Source: Nissolia schottii (taxonomy: Eukaryota > Streptophyta > Magnoliopsida > Fabales > Fabaceae). From it: a stretch of 64,000 bases of DNA. Position 1 is the first letter of the stretch; each line of letters opens with the position of its first letter. This document shows, one piece after another, positions 24,736 through 37,871 of this stretch. Where the stretch lies: positions 811,886-875,885 of the forward strand of contig QANU01006828.1 in the NCBI GenBank assembly GCA_003254905.1. Direction: 5' to 3'. The position numbers and the translations under genes are program-made. The notes under the pieces are model-generated. The model was not told the origin of the DNA and did not search any database. It was given only the letters and a program-made list of their open reading frames with translations.

Positions 24736-27631
24736 GGCCTATGAAATTTTTATTAATGAAAAAGGAATACAATGAAAGTTAATATAGTTATTTTTTTCAC
24801 TAAAGATGTTATTAACATAATTGAGATTAGATGATTGAATTTAGTAAATAATAAAATAAAACCATTAAGTTAAAACAAAGGTAGGGTGCAATAGTAGCTC
24901 GTCAATAATGTTACGTTTATTAAAGTGTTGGATAAGTTTAAAGGCATACTTAATCTTAGATTAGGTAAGTCTTTCCTTCAATCTAAACTTGTTTAATAAA
25001 AAAATCAATAATGTTACTTTGGTATATGAAAAAACAAAATACTTCTATATGGGAAGATTTCAATCAAATTAATTATGGCAATTTAAGAGTTAAGTTTGAG
25101 TAATGCTTTGAAAATCTAACTTATCAACTTACATATTAACATATATATTTTTATGAATGACACTTAACATTTTTTTTCAATTTTATTCTTAAGAATGTCA
25201 AATGTTACTTATAAAAATATATAGATTGATATGTAGTTAATAAGTTAAGTATCCAAAACATTTTTCACTAAGTTGAATAGAATAATTAACTATCCAATTA
25301 AGAGTTTACGCACCAAAAATCTAATTATGAGTTTGAATCATTCGAATATGTGAGTACGATGAAACAAAATTGTCTCAAGTGTCAAATTGGACGTATCGTA
25401 AACATCCAAACCGGAGTGAATGATAAAAAGCGAAAGCAGCACAATAAATTCATCATTATGCCATTTCCACGGACAATGTCGAAAGAGAAATAACGTGTGC
25501 GTTTTTTTTTTTAATTCACATTTTATTTATTATCAAATAAATTTTTATTAAAATGTGAATTTCATTAAAATTTTATCAAGTTGGTATGATCGTCACAGTA
25601 AATAAATTCATATATCACCGCTCCTACGCAAAACTACACAAAACCTTAGGCATGCAACACACTCTACATATAAAAGTTCAAAATAAATTATATATAAACG
25701 ACAATCACACGTTTTTTTAACCATTCATTATTGTCCTTGTAAAGGATAGATCTAACAAAATGCTCAGAGGCCAACTAAAATTCTGTACGAACTTATAGTG
25801 AGTCTTTCTACAGTTTTGAATATGACCAATAACAACACATCATATAATATATAGAAGACAGAATATAGCTAACCAAAATATATTACACTGTTGGGTTGAG
25901 TTGAAGACCATTAGATTGTGTGTGAAAAATATCTGATAATTGGGTTGAACAGAGGGATTTTATGGTGGTCAGCGGTACATGTGGACAGACAGCTAGTTGA
26001 TGGGGTTTTTAACTTTTGAAAAAGAGAAAATGTACTTAAGTGGTGATTTTACATATAAGGGCATATACGTGTATGGAATTTGTAGATAAAGCCATATTAA
26101 TTTATTGTTTTCAACTTAACATAGCAGTACTATGTTTGCAAGAAACGAAACGATACACATTCTAGTTGAAATTTGAAAATGGGCAGTGATGTGATCAACA
26201 CCCCACATTAATTGAAATGAATGGGTCAATAAATAATCCTTCCCCCCACTACATCTACCTTCACCATCTCAGGCGAGTATCTCATTGTTCAAGTGACATA
26301 TTAAAGTGACAGTAGTGGGGGGTCTCACACAGGCAGATGAGCAGCGCAAAAAAGAGAGGTCTCACACGGACGGATGAGCAAGCACAAAAGCGCTGCCAAC
26401 AACGAAGCTCTATTGTGGAGTTCAAGGATATCATGCTATGTTCACTGAAGGATAGTCTAGTCTTTGCCCCCATATTCTTTAATACATATTTACCCTTAAC
26501 CTACACCAAGCACTCACTTAAAGTTCTATATATGTAAGTACACATCGGATACATAACCCAAAACTAGCATGGTAAAATGAAAATCAGTACAAAACAAAAA
26601 GAAAAGAAAAACTCCAACTCTAATTACTTTCAACAATATGCACGTCAACTAAGATTTCAATTAAGGAAAGTTTATGTTCCAATTGATTAAAATTTATTTT
26701 AAGTATCTGTTAGGCAGGGATGACAAGTGGGTAACATAATCCAACTTTTAGCAAAAATTTCTTGGTTACGCTTAAAGTAAAATATATCCAATTTAATTCA
26801 TTCACTATTTAACACATTAAAAAATGTTAATGATTCTAAAAGAAGACAAGTAAATTAACAAATATATCAAAATAAAAGATCGCAACTAAAAATTTCTCTT
26901 GTGAATTATAGGCGGCATGCATTATCATCAATAAGTGCTTTGTTGTGTGCAACAGCTTTCATTCATGCAAAGCTGCTTTCTATTTTGATCTCTCTCCCTC
27001 AGCCTTATGATCTCATAATTTGCAATTATGCCAGAATATGCATATCTCCTTGCACTTGTCACTCACAATACAAAAGCATAAAAAAAAAGCCACTTTTCTT
27101 CCTTTTTTTTCTTCAGCACCCAAAACTAAAGGAACTGTTAGAACATGTAACATTTGTTGGTATAGAAAGTGAGACTTCCTTAGCTTCCCCAACAAACCCT
27201 TTCCAAAAGATGAAAAGGAAAGATAAAAAAGAAAAGCAGATAAGTCCTCCTCATCAAAATCATCAGAAAGCAACCCATCAAAATAGCTGCTAGCCACAAT
27301 TATAGGCACCAGTCCTAAGTCCCCATATTCCAATCTACTAGGCAACAATACAACCCAACAAGAACAAAATCCCAATCCCCCATAATTGGTATCTTTTCCT
27401 AGGGGGATTCTTATCCACACTCAAAACAAAAAAAAAAACCTCTAGCTCACTTTCATTAGATTTTTTTCTTATCAACATCGTGACTCACAATAACATCATG
27501 TGTCAGTATTGTAGATCACAATGCTGATGTAAGAAAAATCTGATGAAAGATAGCTAAAAATTTTTTTTCCCTAGAGCATGTAAAAATTCGTCCACTCTTT
27601 TTTCTATTGCTACTATTGTGGTGGTGTCTTT

Positions 27632-30600
27632 TCAACAAATGTCAACTCTGTTCCCATTCCCATTTACCACCAACAACCTCTTGCATTCTTCATCTCTCTC
27701 ACACTCTCTGCTCCTTTTCCCATTGCAACAATCCATTTCCCTACCATCCTCCCTTGTGAGCTTCTCTGCCTCAAGAGCCTCAGCTTCCCAATCTGTCCGG
27801 GCCACCACAACATAGAGGATTGACAAGGCGCAAGCTGCCTGGGCCGACAGAAGCCCAAACCAAAGCCCACTAAACCCAACCTTGAACCAAAATGCCAGGC
27901 CCACGGCCACCGGGGTCCCAACGAAGTAGAATGAGCCCAAGTTGATGTGGGCCCCTATGACAGGCCGGGCCGTTCCCCTGAGGATGCCGCAGCCAGTGGT
28001 TTGCGGGCAGTTCCCAAGCTCACATAGGCCCATGATTGGCATGACTGATGCAACCAGGGCCTTGACAGCCTCATCATTGGTGAAAAGCCCGGCCCATCTT
28101 TGTTTAAGGATCACGGTCCATGTCACATTGATGAAGCCTATGACAAAGGCACATCCTAGGGCAACCATGGCTGCTAGCTTTGCTTTGTATGGTTTGCCAG
28201 CTCCAAGCTCATTCCCAACCTACATTTATTGCCAATGAGAATTGTTATTTATTCCAAGTTATTAACAATAGATTTCTATTAGGAGTTTTGGAAGACATTA
28301 CCAGAATCAATTCTGGGAGCCACTAGAAGTGAAAATTTCTCACTACAACCCCAAAATTGATTCTCTTTGTTCCCACATAAAAATTAAACACACACTTAAG
28401 TGTTTGTAAACTTTTAAGCAAGATTGTCCGCTCTCCACTTGCGAAATGATGATTCAGCTTCAAGTGACATTTAGTAGTGGGTCCTCCTATTATAAGAAAC
28501 TAAAATGCCACTCCACAAGTCATCTGAGAATAATTCAACTTAGGACTTATGAATGTCTAATAATTTCTTATATCCAAGTCTACATGATATAAATTGAAAA
28601 CCACACCAATGTTAAAAGCTTTGCACAAAGGAAGTCTGTGGTCAAGTGTGAAGTAGTTTCACGGGTCCCATGGAGAATAGTGGTTTGTTTCCTTTAGGGA
28701 TTTGATGGTTTAAATTATTAGGTCAAATAGGGAGAAATCTATAATGGGATGGCTTCTTCTATATGCAAAGCTAAGAGGGAATGCACTCACAAGTGATGAA
28801 TTCAATTAGTTCTAGTTTTGTCGAGTCACATTAAAAGTGTGTGACCTAAGTGGGTCCCGTGTACTTGACGCAATCATGCAACAAATTCATACCTCAGCAA
28901 GCAAACAGAAAAACACCAAGGGGGATTCACACGTTTAGCCCAAAAAGACCAAAGAAAAGAAAGGCAATGAAAAAGCATCAAAACATTCAATGTGTAAACT
29001 GTAAAGAAAAAAATAAGTTGTACATTATATAACATACATAAACTACACACGTGTATTTGGGCATATGACTAGAGAGAGAAAGTGGGGGAGAACCCCTTTT
29101 GCCACCAATTTCATTTGATCTCCAACAAAACAGTAAAATTGTGAAGGAAAAAAGAAAATTGGACCTAACACATTATTATCATTATGTAAAATACCTTTAC
29201 CTAAGAACAATGATATGTCATGAACAAAAACAACTTGGTATTTGCTTCCATTTATGCTAGATAAACCAAAAAAATATATATATTTGACAAATTTGAATCA
29301 TCACTGTTTACCCTTCAAGTCCATTTCAAAGCAAGTCTTTAATAACATCTATAAATTTGGATCCTTTAAAATGAGATCGCTCACTATACTCTCTAAAGTG
29401 AGTTATCTCCCTTCGGAGAACTCTTGCCCAACGTCTATAATAGGCTAAATTACATAAAATAAATCAACCTAAAAGAATAGAAAATGAAGCAAGTTTTTGA
29501 ACTTATCCTGCTCCTCTGACTTGGAAAACAAAATATTAAAAATATAAGGTTGCTTCCCCCTTGCATATTTAACATCTAGTCTCATAGGCACAAATAGAGG
29601 ATAAAAAACAAAACCAGCCAGCCAGGCCACCATCTCCACTTCTAGTCCCTATCCATATCTCTAATCTCACCCAAAGTCACAAACCCCAGTTGAAAAAAAG
29701 TTATTGCTGGCAAAACAAGAATTCTCAACTACTCAACATTATAGTTAAAATAAAATAAAAATAAACATTAAAAAACCCAATATGCACAAAGATGGTTAGA
29801 AATCTAAAATTAAGGGCACTTTGGTCAATGTGCACAAAGATGGTTAGAAATCTCAAGTAAACTTTTAAGTTCCAACTAAATTCTCTGTCAATGAATGACC
29901 TAACCAAGAGTTTAAAAAATTCTTGTGGGCCGGTCCTAAAGCGTCACATTAAATATACTCTAAATTATTCCATGAATGACATGTTAGCATCCAATTAAGG
30001 AAGGTTCATCCTTTATAACTAATATGTTATTCATTGTGTGCTTCAAAACACATTTAGTGCATCACCTCATGGCTACACAAGAATTTCTCTTCACGGTTAT
30101 AATATGTTTTGATTTTCGTTATGGTGGTCCAGAATCAATTCTAAAACTCTATAAATAATAAATTGACATTTCTACTAAGAGTCAAGAATTAATTCTAGAC
30201 GTGTCACACCAAAAAAACCAGAGATGCAGGTGGTCAAATAAGAAGGATGAGGGGGGAGAGAGTTTACCCTAGCAGAAACACAGCCAGCAAGAGCCATGGG
30301 GACAGTGTACATCATGCTAGTAGTCTGAATCAAGATCCCAGTAGCAGCCACAGCCAGTGTTGGATTTGACAAGTAACCAGCCATCAGTGTGACTATCTCA
30401 TACCACCACCACTCCAGGCATATCATCAAGCAGCTTGGCACCGCCAGCCTCATCAACTGCCCCAACCCACCACACATCTCCACCACCCCCACCCCCCTTC
30501 CCCCTCCACCNNNNNNNNNNNNNNNNNNNCACCCCAGCCTCACCACCACCTCCTTCTCCCCCCACACCACCACGTACCCAGCCATCAGCACCACCATGTT

Positions 30601-31549
30601 CAAATTGGTCAGCACAGAAGCCATGGCCACCCCTGGCACCCCAAGCCCCATCACCACCACAAGCAAGTAGTTCAAAGGAACATGAAAGGCCACGGCCAGG
30701 AGTGAGCAGTACATCATCGGCTTCGTCACCTTCTGCGACCTCAAGAAAACCCTCAATGGCTGCAACAAGGTGTTTGTCAAAAGGTCTGGGAGAGAGTAGA
30801 AGCAATACGTAGCCGCTATTCGTGTGATCCCAATGTCCTGTCCCATGAAAAACATTACCCTCTCTAAATTGAGCCACAGGACGCTTATGGGGACGATTGC
30901 CATGAGGAGTATGAGCACCATGCGCTGCAGGGAGAGGGAGAGTAGGTCCCAGTTCCTTCTGCCGTGGGCCTGGGAGCACACGGGCTCCAGGCCCGACGCC
31001 AGGCCCACGAGAACAGAGTACCCTGTTATGTTGGTGAAGCCTATGGAGAGTGCACCGCCGGCTAGCTCCAGGCTGCCGAGCCTTCCGAGGAAGAGGACAG
31101 AAACTACTTGTCTCACGAAGACTAAGAGGTTCATGGCGGTGATCGGAAGCGCCATGCCCCATAGCTCCTTCAACTCTTCCACCACCTGAAAAACAAAATG
31201 AACATGGAACGTCAAGAAGATGCATACTAGAAATTCTTGTCTTGTGCGGTCCTCCTCCGAGTCAATCCAATGACATTTCAGTTATAAGTCACCAGTTTTT
31301 TTCGATACATATATATTCAATATGAAACTCCACGATCACACCAAACCAATTTTTTGCTATGCAGAAAAACTTAGTGTGCGTTTAGTTTCTATTTTTAAAA
31401 CTTTCTGTTAACAATATTTTATGAAAGAAACATTGAAATCTATAAAATCTAGTTTTTTATTTTTATTTCTGGTCTTCACTTTGTATTTTTACCTGAGAGG
31501 TTGTAGGGAACTTGTAGGAGAAGAAGTCCTGGTCTTTGTTGTCACCCAT
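27632..31549 (-). CDS. MATE efflux transporter, DETOXIFICATION 48-51 type
   Basis: Three exons, 31493-31549, 30268-31185 and 27632-28219, all phase 0, give 520 residues. MATE transporters export organic compounds in exchange for H+ or Na+ through 12 membrane helices. The first helix opens with [20 protein letters not shown]. Typical blocks are [61 protein letters not shown] and, in the last exon, [16 protein letters not shown] and [15 protein letters not shown]. These match the DTX48-51 branch, whose Arabidopsis members (such as ADP1/ABS3 and BCD1) act on endomembranes and affect growth, senescence and iron or hormone responses. That role is known for the family and not shown here. Nineteen N (30511-30529) hide about seven residues near 238-245, just before a Gly/Val-rich loop. 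The frame is the same on both sides. The short first exon ([10 protein letters not shown]) is my weakest call. Confidence 0.9.
28220..30267 (-). other. Long second intron of the MATE gene
   Basis: This 2.05-kb intron lies between exons 2 and 3 and has GT and AG ends on the minus strand. It is AT-rich, with no gene inside that I can support. Confidence 0.7.
30511..30529. other. Assembly gap (19 N) inside the MATE coding exon
   Basis: The gap lies in a C/CA-rich stretch (+ strand) that is hard to sequence. The reading frame agrees on both sides, so the stated size is probably right or wrong by a multiple of three. Confidence 0.95.
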
Positions 31550-31857
31550 GATTCCTTGATCAAGTATGTCTTCTTGCTATTGTTCTGCAATGAAAAAAGA
31601 AGTGAATCAAACAGTGAAGGGTGAAGAGAGAATGAGGGAAGAGTTGATAAAAACATAACATGGTGTGTACTACAATCTCTACAATGCTTTTTTTGTTTTT
31701 TCCATTATGGCAAAGGAGCAACAATGAACAAAAGGGCATGCTAAAAAAACCAACCTTTTTTTTTTAAATTTTCCCTTGAGGTTCTCTCCAAAACTGAAAA
31801 GGGGTAAAAGGCAAGGGGTGTGTGACAACAAAGAAAGGCTATAAGGGAACAAGAGGG

Positions 31858-31860
<3 letters not shown>

Positions 31861-31897
<37 letters not shown>
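31861..31897. repeat. (AT)18 microsatellite upstream of the MATE gene
   Basis: An uninterrupted AT run begins about 310 bases upstream of the MATE start codon. An AG repeat follows at 31973-31990. Both probably vary in length. Confidence 0.9.
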
Positions 31898-31899
<2 letters not shown>

Positions 31900-34800
31900 T
31901 AGAGAACAGAAAAGAGAGCAACCAACTACAGTATGTACGTATAGTAATAGTATGGCTTAAAACTAACTATTAAGAGAGAGAGAGAGAGAGGTTGTCTGAG
32001 CATAGTAATACTAATTACTGAGTAGTTGCGACTTAGAAAAGGATCAACAAAATCTAATAAGAAAAGGGCTAAGGGAGAATAATAGTATGCAGTTTTTGCT
32101 TTTCACGCATACACAGACACTATTTGAGTGATGTGTGACCTTGTAGATATCTCTGGGGGAAATGAAATGGGAGTAAAGCTACAAACTTGATGCTAGTGGC
32201 GGCGTTTCAGAGAGGTCTATGAGGGAATAGAGTGAGGAAGAGAGAGGAAAGGTGTGATTGAAAGTGTGAAGGGGGGAGAGAAAGAGACACGGAGAGAGAA
32301 ATGGGGAGAGGAGGGTGGGGGGCTTAAAACTTTAGTCATAAATGTGGCAGCAAAAGAAGAGTTCTTGGTAACAGAGAATGCTCAACTCATTAGGAAAAGG
32401 CAAAACGGTAGAGAGAGATTCGGGTCGGTTTGCGTTCTTTTGGTTTTGGAGATCGTAGTGTGTTTAGTGTGGGCGGTTTTCTTTAATAGAAATGTTTGTT
32501 TATTTTATTTCTTATATTATGACAATTTACTTTACTTCTCATTTATTATTAGATTAAAGAGAAAATGCTTTGATTAATTATTAAACTTTGATTAATTGTT
32601 AAACTTTTACTCGATACTTTGTTTAGTTACTTATAAAGTATTAAATTAGTCTCTGTCATTTTTTTTGTTCTCTTCGTTAGTCTTTTTATTTGAGCTCATT
32701 AGAAGGAAAAACTAATGAAACAATGATAAGAGAATGTTGAAGACTAAATAAGATACCGAAACTAACAAGAGCATTGTTTTGTCAGTAGGGGAGGAGGTTC
32801 ATTGGAGAAGAAATGGTGGTTAAATAGAAACTTGACAGTCAATTTAGTCTCTAACAATGAGCTTGTGGACTGAGAAACTAATGAAAGTAACAACAAAAAA
32901 ATGTGAAAAATTACTTTGATACTTAATATTAGAAACCAAATAAGGCATCAAGTAAAAATTTAAAAATCAAAAAGAGTATTTCTCTTGCATTAAAATATTT
33001 AATAAAGTGTGAATTTCATTAAAATCATATTTAATAATAAATAAGGTGTATAAAATAAGTCTAAGTAACCCAACTCCTAATTTAGTCCTCTTTTTCAGTT
33101 GAATGAAGCATTTTGTTTTGCCTTTTTCTGTTATCAAGCGTTACGGTTGCGTTAGTTTTGGTTTGGTTAAAAGTGAATAACCATTAACAGTAGTAATAAT
33201 CATGTATTTTATCTCTTGTTCTGAAATGTCAATTTATCTCTATATATATTTTAATAATAAGTTGTATATTGTAAATCCAGCATCTATCTGGGTTCAGTAT
33301 GAATTTATGTGCTAACTATTTTCTAATTGTATCAGATAAACAACGCTAATTTGCGCGAAGAAACATGCAATGAATTGAATATGATTAAACTTACTTCCTT
33401 GAAATATAGTATTGCATAATCCAGTTAAGGAAAACTTATTTACCATTTGATGAGGGATAACTCCCCGATGAAAAACATCTTTTGCTTTATTTTTGCATTT
33501 AGAATTAAGACTAATAATAACATTTTAGGAAATTTATCATGTTTTAATATTGTCTTAAAACTGTTTCTTAACCCATTTTTCGTAACTATGCATTTTTAGG
33601 AGAGTTGGGGAGGTTTATTCTTTATCTTTCGAGTCTATAATCGATTGCTACGAAGGAATAGACTTGGAGTACCGCTACAACAATGCTCCCACTATTGTAG
33701 CGACGAGCACACAAAGAGCTTAAAAATTAGTGCGCAAGCACTGCTTGAGCGATAGAGATCCAAAAGACAAATGTATTTTCATTTAGTCATCACTCGAACA
33801 GTGCACTTACGCTCGAGCGATGAAGCTCCAAAATCACACTCTCATTTGCACTCTATGGACCACTATTGCAATAGTGTTTCCATTAGTGCAGCGATGCGAC
33901 ACTAATAGAACTCAATATTTTACCTTTTTGCTAGTTTTGGTTAGACACTATAAAAAGAAGAAGAAGAGAACAACTTATGGCACCTTTTGACATCAAAATT
34001 CAATGATAGGCAACCCTAGTGCAAGAACAACGCTAGAACAACGAATTTGGGAATCAGAGTGAGAATAAATATCACCGTTTCAATCGTTTCTTTTGAATTG
34101 TAATACTTTAATCATGTCAATTTATGCTATCTCTTCATCAATTCTTTGTTATTTTTATTCTCCTATGAACTACAACCCCTGCCAGGGCTTGATGTAACCA
34201 CCATGATTGTGCTAATTTAATTTAAGGTTATTTAGTTTATGATTTGTGTGGGCGTTTCTATCTAATCTTTATATTTTTTATTTATTGGTCATAGACCAAT
34301 CGATCTTGTTGTTTTGTTTGCAACTTGATAAAGGGAAAATAAGAATGCTTAAAATAGAATCACTACAAATTGAACGAAAGTCAAAGATAAATTAATGTGA
34401 TTTGTGCGATAGTATTTAGAACTCATCTTCCAATTAAGTTTAAGAATTTACGAGAGAATACAATTATTATGACCTCGCGAGAGACTAATAATTAAGTGAG
34501 GAGTCCCAATAGCCAAAATAATCAATTAAAAATTAAATGACTACAAATTAAATTTAATTTAAAGTTACCAACCAAATCATCAAGTTCCTTTCAATTTATT
34601 AGTTCCTTGATTATTACGGGGTTAATCAGTCATAATGACAACGATATCAGTTACTCAATTTTTATTACTTACACAATGTAGTATATTTATCATAAAAAAT
34701 TAATATCAATAAAATTTTAATGCGACTCATCCACATTAAAATTTTATTTTATAATAAATAAACATTATGTTAATATATTATTTTGAAATAAATAAATATA

Positions 34801-37142
34801 AATAACACAATTCATTATTCATCACTAATACATAAAAAAGTCTTTTTTATGATTATGATTTCGAGGATCCAACTATAACCCACCCAGGCTTTAATAAAGT
34901 TAGCTCTGCAAACACATTATTTGTTTATATATATAACAATTTAAAAAAGAATTATTTGGTATAATTTTATTTTATTTAAAAAAGCACAATTTAGGTTTGG
35001 ATAATTTGTTTTCTTATTTGGTATTTTTACCACTCTTGACCATGATGTTATCCTCTGACTAACAGGATAAAGTAATATAAAAGAATTATTTTTTATTGGA
35101 ATTTTCCCTTTTAATAGTATTTCAACTTTTAGCCACAACAAAAGGAAGTGTTTCTTTATCCTGGCCAAAAATTATGTTTCAACTTTTAATTGGGACAAAA
35201 ATTTGTCATTTTTCAAAAGGAAGAATTTATGCCATTGAACAATGCATTTAGACAGCATAACAATTGATGTAATTACTTGCACAATTCTTAGCTAATGAAA
35301 GATCTTCACCCTTCCACCTTTAATAATATTTTCTTTATAATTAAGTTTAAAAAAAGAACGTACTTGGTGATTCAAATTGGAAGTTCACTAATGCACGTCA
35401 TTAGAAAATTATGTTAAATAAAATTACAAATTGTATATATTTGAAGTCAAAATCATCATTATTATAGTGTATTGATTAGATTAACTTTCTATTTTTATGA
35501 AAAAATTTAATTTGCCATATTTTTTAATATGACAAAATTGATAAATGATGGGTATTATTTTGGTATTTCATCAAATTTAAAAATATCAATACTATATGAT
35601 TATTTATGACTAAAAATTAATTATACATTCTACTAACTCTAATTATTTATTAATTTAAGTTTTAAAATAAATCATAATTATTGAAATATAAAGAATTACT
35701 AAAATTCTTATAAAAATTAAAGTACACTAAGAATGATTATAAATAAAATAAAAAAAAATCAAATCTAAATTAAAATAATGATGACAAAAATGATACTTGT
35801 TTCAAAAAGAAAATAAGGAAGTGACTGATTGCAATTATGTGCAGACAATATACCTTTTTTTTACTACTAAAAAGAGGGTGCAAAAGATGATGTAACGATG
35901 TTCCAAACTGAACCAATTATAATTAAAAACAAAAAAACAAAATAAAAACAAAACAGATCGAATATATTTCACAAGTTATGTATGGAGGTGAATTGAATAA
36001 TAATGAGCATGCCACTCAAATCATAATTTCTTGGCATATAGCACAACTGCACAACGTGAAAGAGGTAGCATCAAATGTTACTTAAAGGGAGCAGTGTACA
36101 AAGATTCTCGTGTAAGAGCAAGCTCAAATAGGAAATGCTACTACTAATTACAAGATTAAAAAGGTGAATAAAACCAACAAGTTAAAGTGGAATTTAAGGA
36201 GTGTAGGAGAAAAAAAGACATGAGTTATGATAAGGTTGTGTGCATGTTTTGCGTTCTTACAGTTTTGTAATTAACCTAATTTTGAATGTATTTAATATAA
36301 AGGTAAAAATCCCTATACCAAACACACCCTTGATTAGTGTGAGCCTTTCTACTATAGATTATTTCTCTAACATTCAAGTGCTATAAGTGAGTAATGGTGT
36401 GTTCGGTCTCTAAACTATAACTTAGACAAACCTTATCTCTTGTGGTTCTTTTTGGCTAAATTATGGTTTATAAGTTTTAAATTAAAATCCAAAATTGACC
36501 TCTAATTCAATTAGAGTTTAATTTTCATCTATTGACAATGTAAATTTTTTTTACATTGTTATTTAATTAAATTTATATATATATATATATATATGACATT
36601 TGAATGAGTGAGATAAAAAATTAATCATTTATACTAATTAATATAATAATATTTAATTAGTTGACAGTATAAAAAAAAACACTTTACATTGTGAACAGTA
36701 AAGAATTAACCTCAATTCATTTGCAAAATCACAAATCATGGTTTGGGGAAAAAAAAGTTACTCCTGTAGATTTTGCCCAAACTATATATAGTAATTTGAG
36801 TGTTAAAGTAGATAGAAATTCAAGTATGCACTTTTATAGGTGGTTACCATTTCATCATTAAGGTTTTTCATCAAACTGAATATTTGTAATCGAATAAAGT
36901 TAGATTAATCGGGGTAAATTCTCTTTAGAAGTCACTATTAGAATTTTTTACTATAATGCCCCTGTTTATAAAATATATTACTAAAATATCATTATTTTAA
37001 AATATATTATCAAATTACACTTATTTTGTATGACGTGATATTTTTTTTTTATTTTTTTAAATCACCAATGGCAACGCTTGGGAAGTGTTACCTAAAGTCT
37101 AAGAGATATTATTTAATTAGTTGAGTAAAAATGTCCAAACCA

Positions 37143-37195
37143 TGAGTTAAACATGGACAATGGAGCTCCAACCCAACGCCCTAACCACTATACCA
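37143..37195 (-). other. tRNA-like A box / B box pair in the left TIR
   Basis: On the minus strand TGGTATAGTGG (37185-37195) fits the Pol III A-box consensus exactly. About 31 bases on, TGTTTAACTCA (37143-37153) fits the B box at most positions. This is tRNA-derived sequence and not an intact tRNA gene, since no acceptor stem or full cloverleaf is seen. Confidence 0.5.
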
Positions 37196-37817
37196 ACATT
37201 GAATTTTATTATATATTTACACACAATAATATCTATACATACATATACATATATACTATTTCATATATGAGTCAAAATTTAATTTCACAAAAAATAACTA
37301 ATCTTAACACTAAGTAAAATATTACAACATCTTTACATTTGTTTTTTTTTTCCTTTTTAAGGTAACATTTTAAATGAAAAAAGTTAAAATCCCAAAAAAA
37401 TTGTGTTTCTTTTTTATTTTTCAATTATTTTGCTTTCAATTTTTTTCCGAAACAATTAGGGAAAAATAGGTTTTCATTATTTTGGAAACCCAATTTTTTT
37501 TAATGAAAAATTGGGAAAAGTTTGCATTGGAACGACTCGACATAATGATTATAGCCCAGAAGCTGGATGAAGAATGAATCATTCATATTCCATTTTTTAT
37601 TGGCACCTATAAAAAATTTGAACTTTAATAATTAATTGAATAATAATATAAAGAAATATCAACAAATTGGGTCGTAGGCTAAAAAAATGAATTAATGAAC
37701 CTATTTTTACATTTTTTTCATATTGTGGAATTAAATTTTGGCTCATATATGAAATAGTATATATTTATATATACGTATATATATTATTGTTTGCAAATAT
37801 ATAATAATATTCAATGT

Positions 37818-37871
37818 TGGTGTAGTGGTTAGGGCATTGGGTTGGAACTCCATTTTCCTAGATTTAACTCA
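37818..37871 (+). other. tRNA-like A box / B box pair in the right TIR
   Basis: TGGTGTAGTGG at 37818-37828 fits the A-box consensus, and a degraded B box (GATTTAACTCA) follows at about 37861-37871. It is the mirror copy of the pair in the left arm. Confidence 0.5.

Larger units (their letters stand above)
19542..27631. other. Gene-poor 8.1-kb intergenic region
   Basis: This holds the 3' UTR of the PORR gene (up to about 19730), then AT-rich sequence without any convincing gene. The short reading frames here (for example 21566-21787 and 26901-27293) resemble nothing and have no coding character. A small MITE (19881-20015), a poly-G run (23739-23752) and an AAT microsatellite (24702-24734) are listed separately. 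A pair of short direct repeats around TCTCACAC sits at about 26322 and 26359. Confidence 0.5.

Noticed and set aside
25500-25600. Small hairpin CACATTTTA/TTAAAATGTG
   Set aside because: Short, A/T only, and similar strings occur elsewhere in the window by composition. No defined element ends.
26901-27293. 130-residue open frame next to the MATE 3' end
   Set aside because: No domain, biased Lys/Phe content from AT-rich DNA, and an overlapping open frame on the other strand of equal quality.
30398-31225. 275-residue open frame overlapping the MATE exon in another frame
   Set aside because: It is a shadow of the MATE frame. The MATE frame has the membrane helices and family motifs and this one has none.
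32254-32577. 107-residue open frame upstream of the MATE gene
   Set aside because: Low-complexity basic start, then Phe/Tyr-rich AT-driven sequence. No family motif, no splice context and no neighbour support.
33590-34700. LTR or leader of a retroelement
   Set aside because: There is a TATA-like motif and different composition, but no recognisable ends or coding part. Too weak to list as an element.
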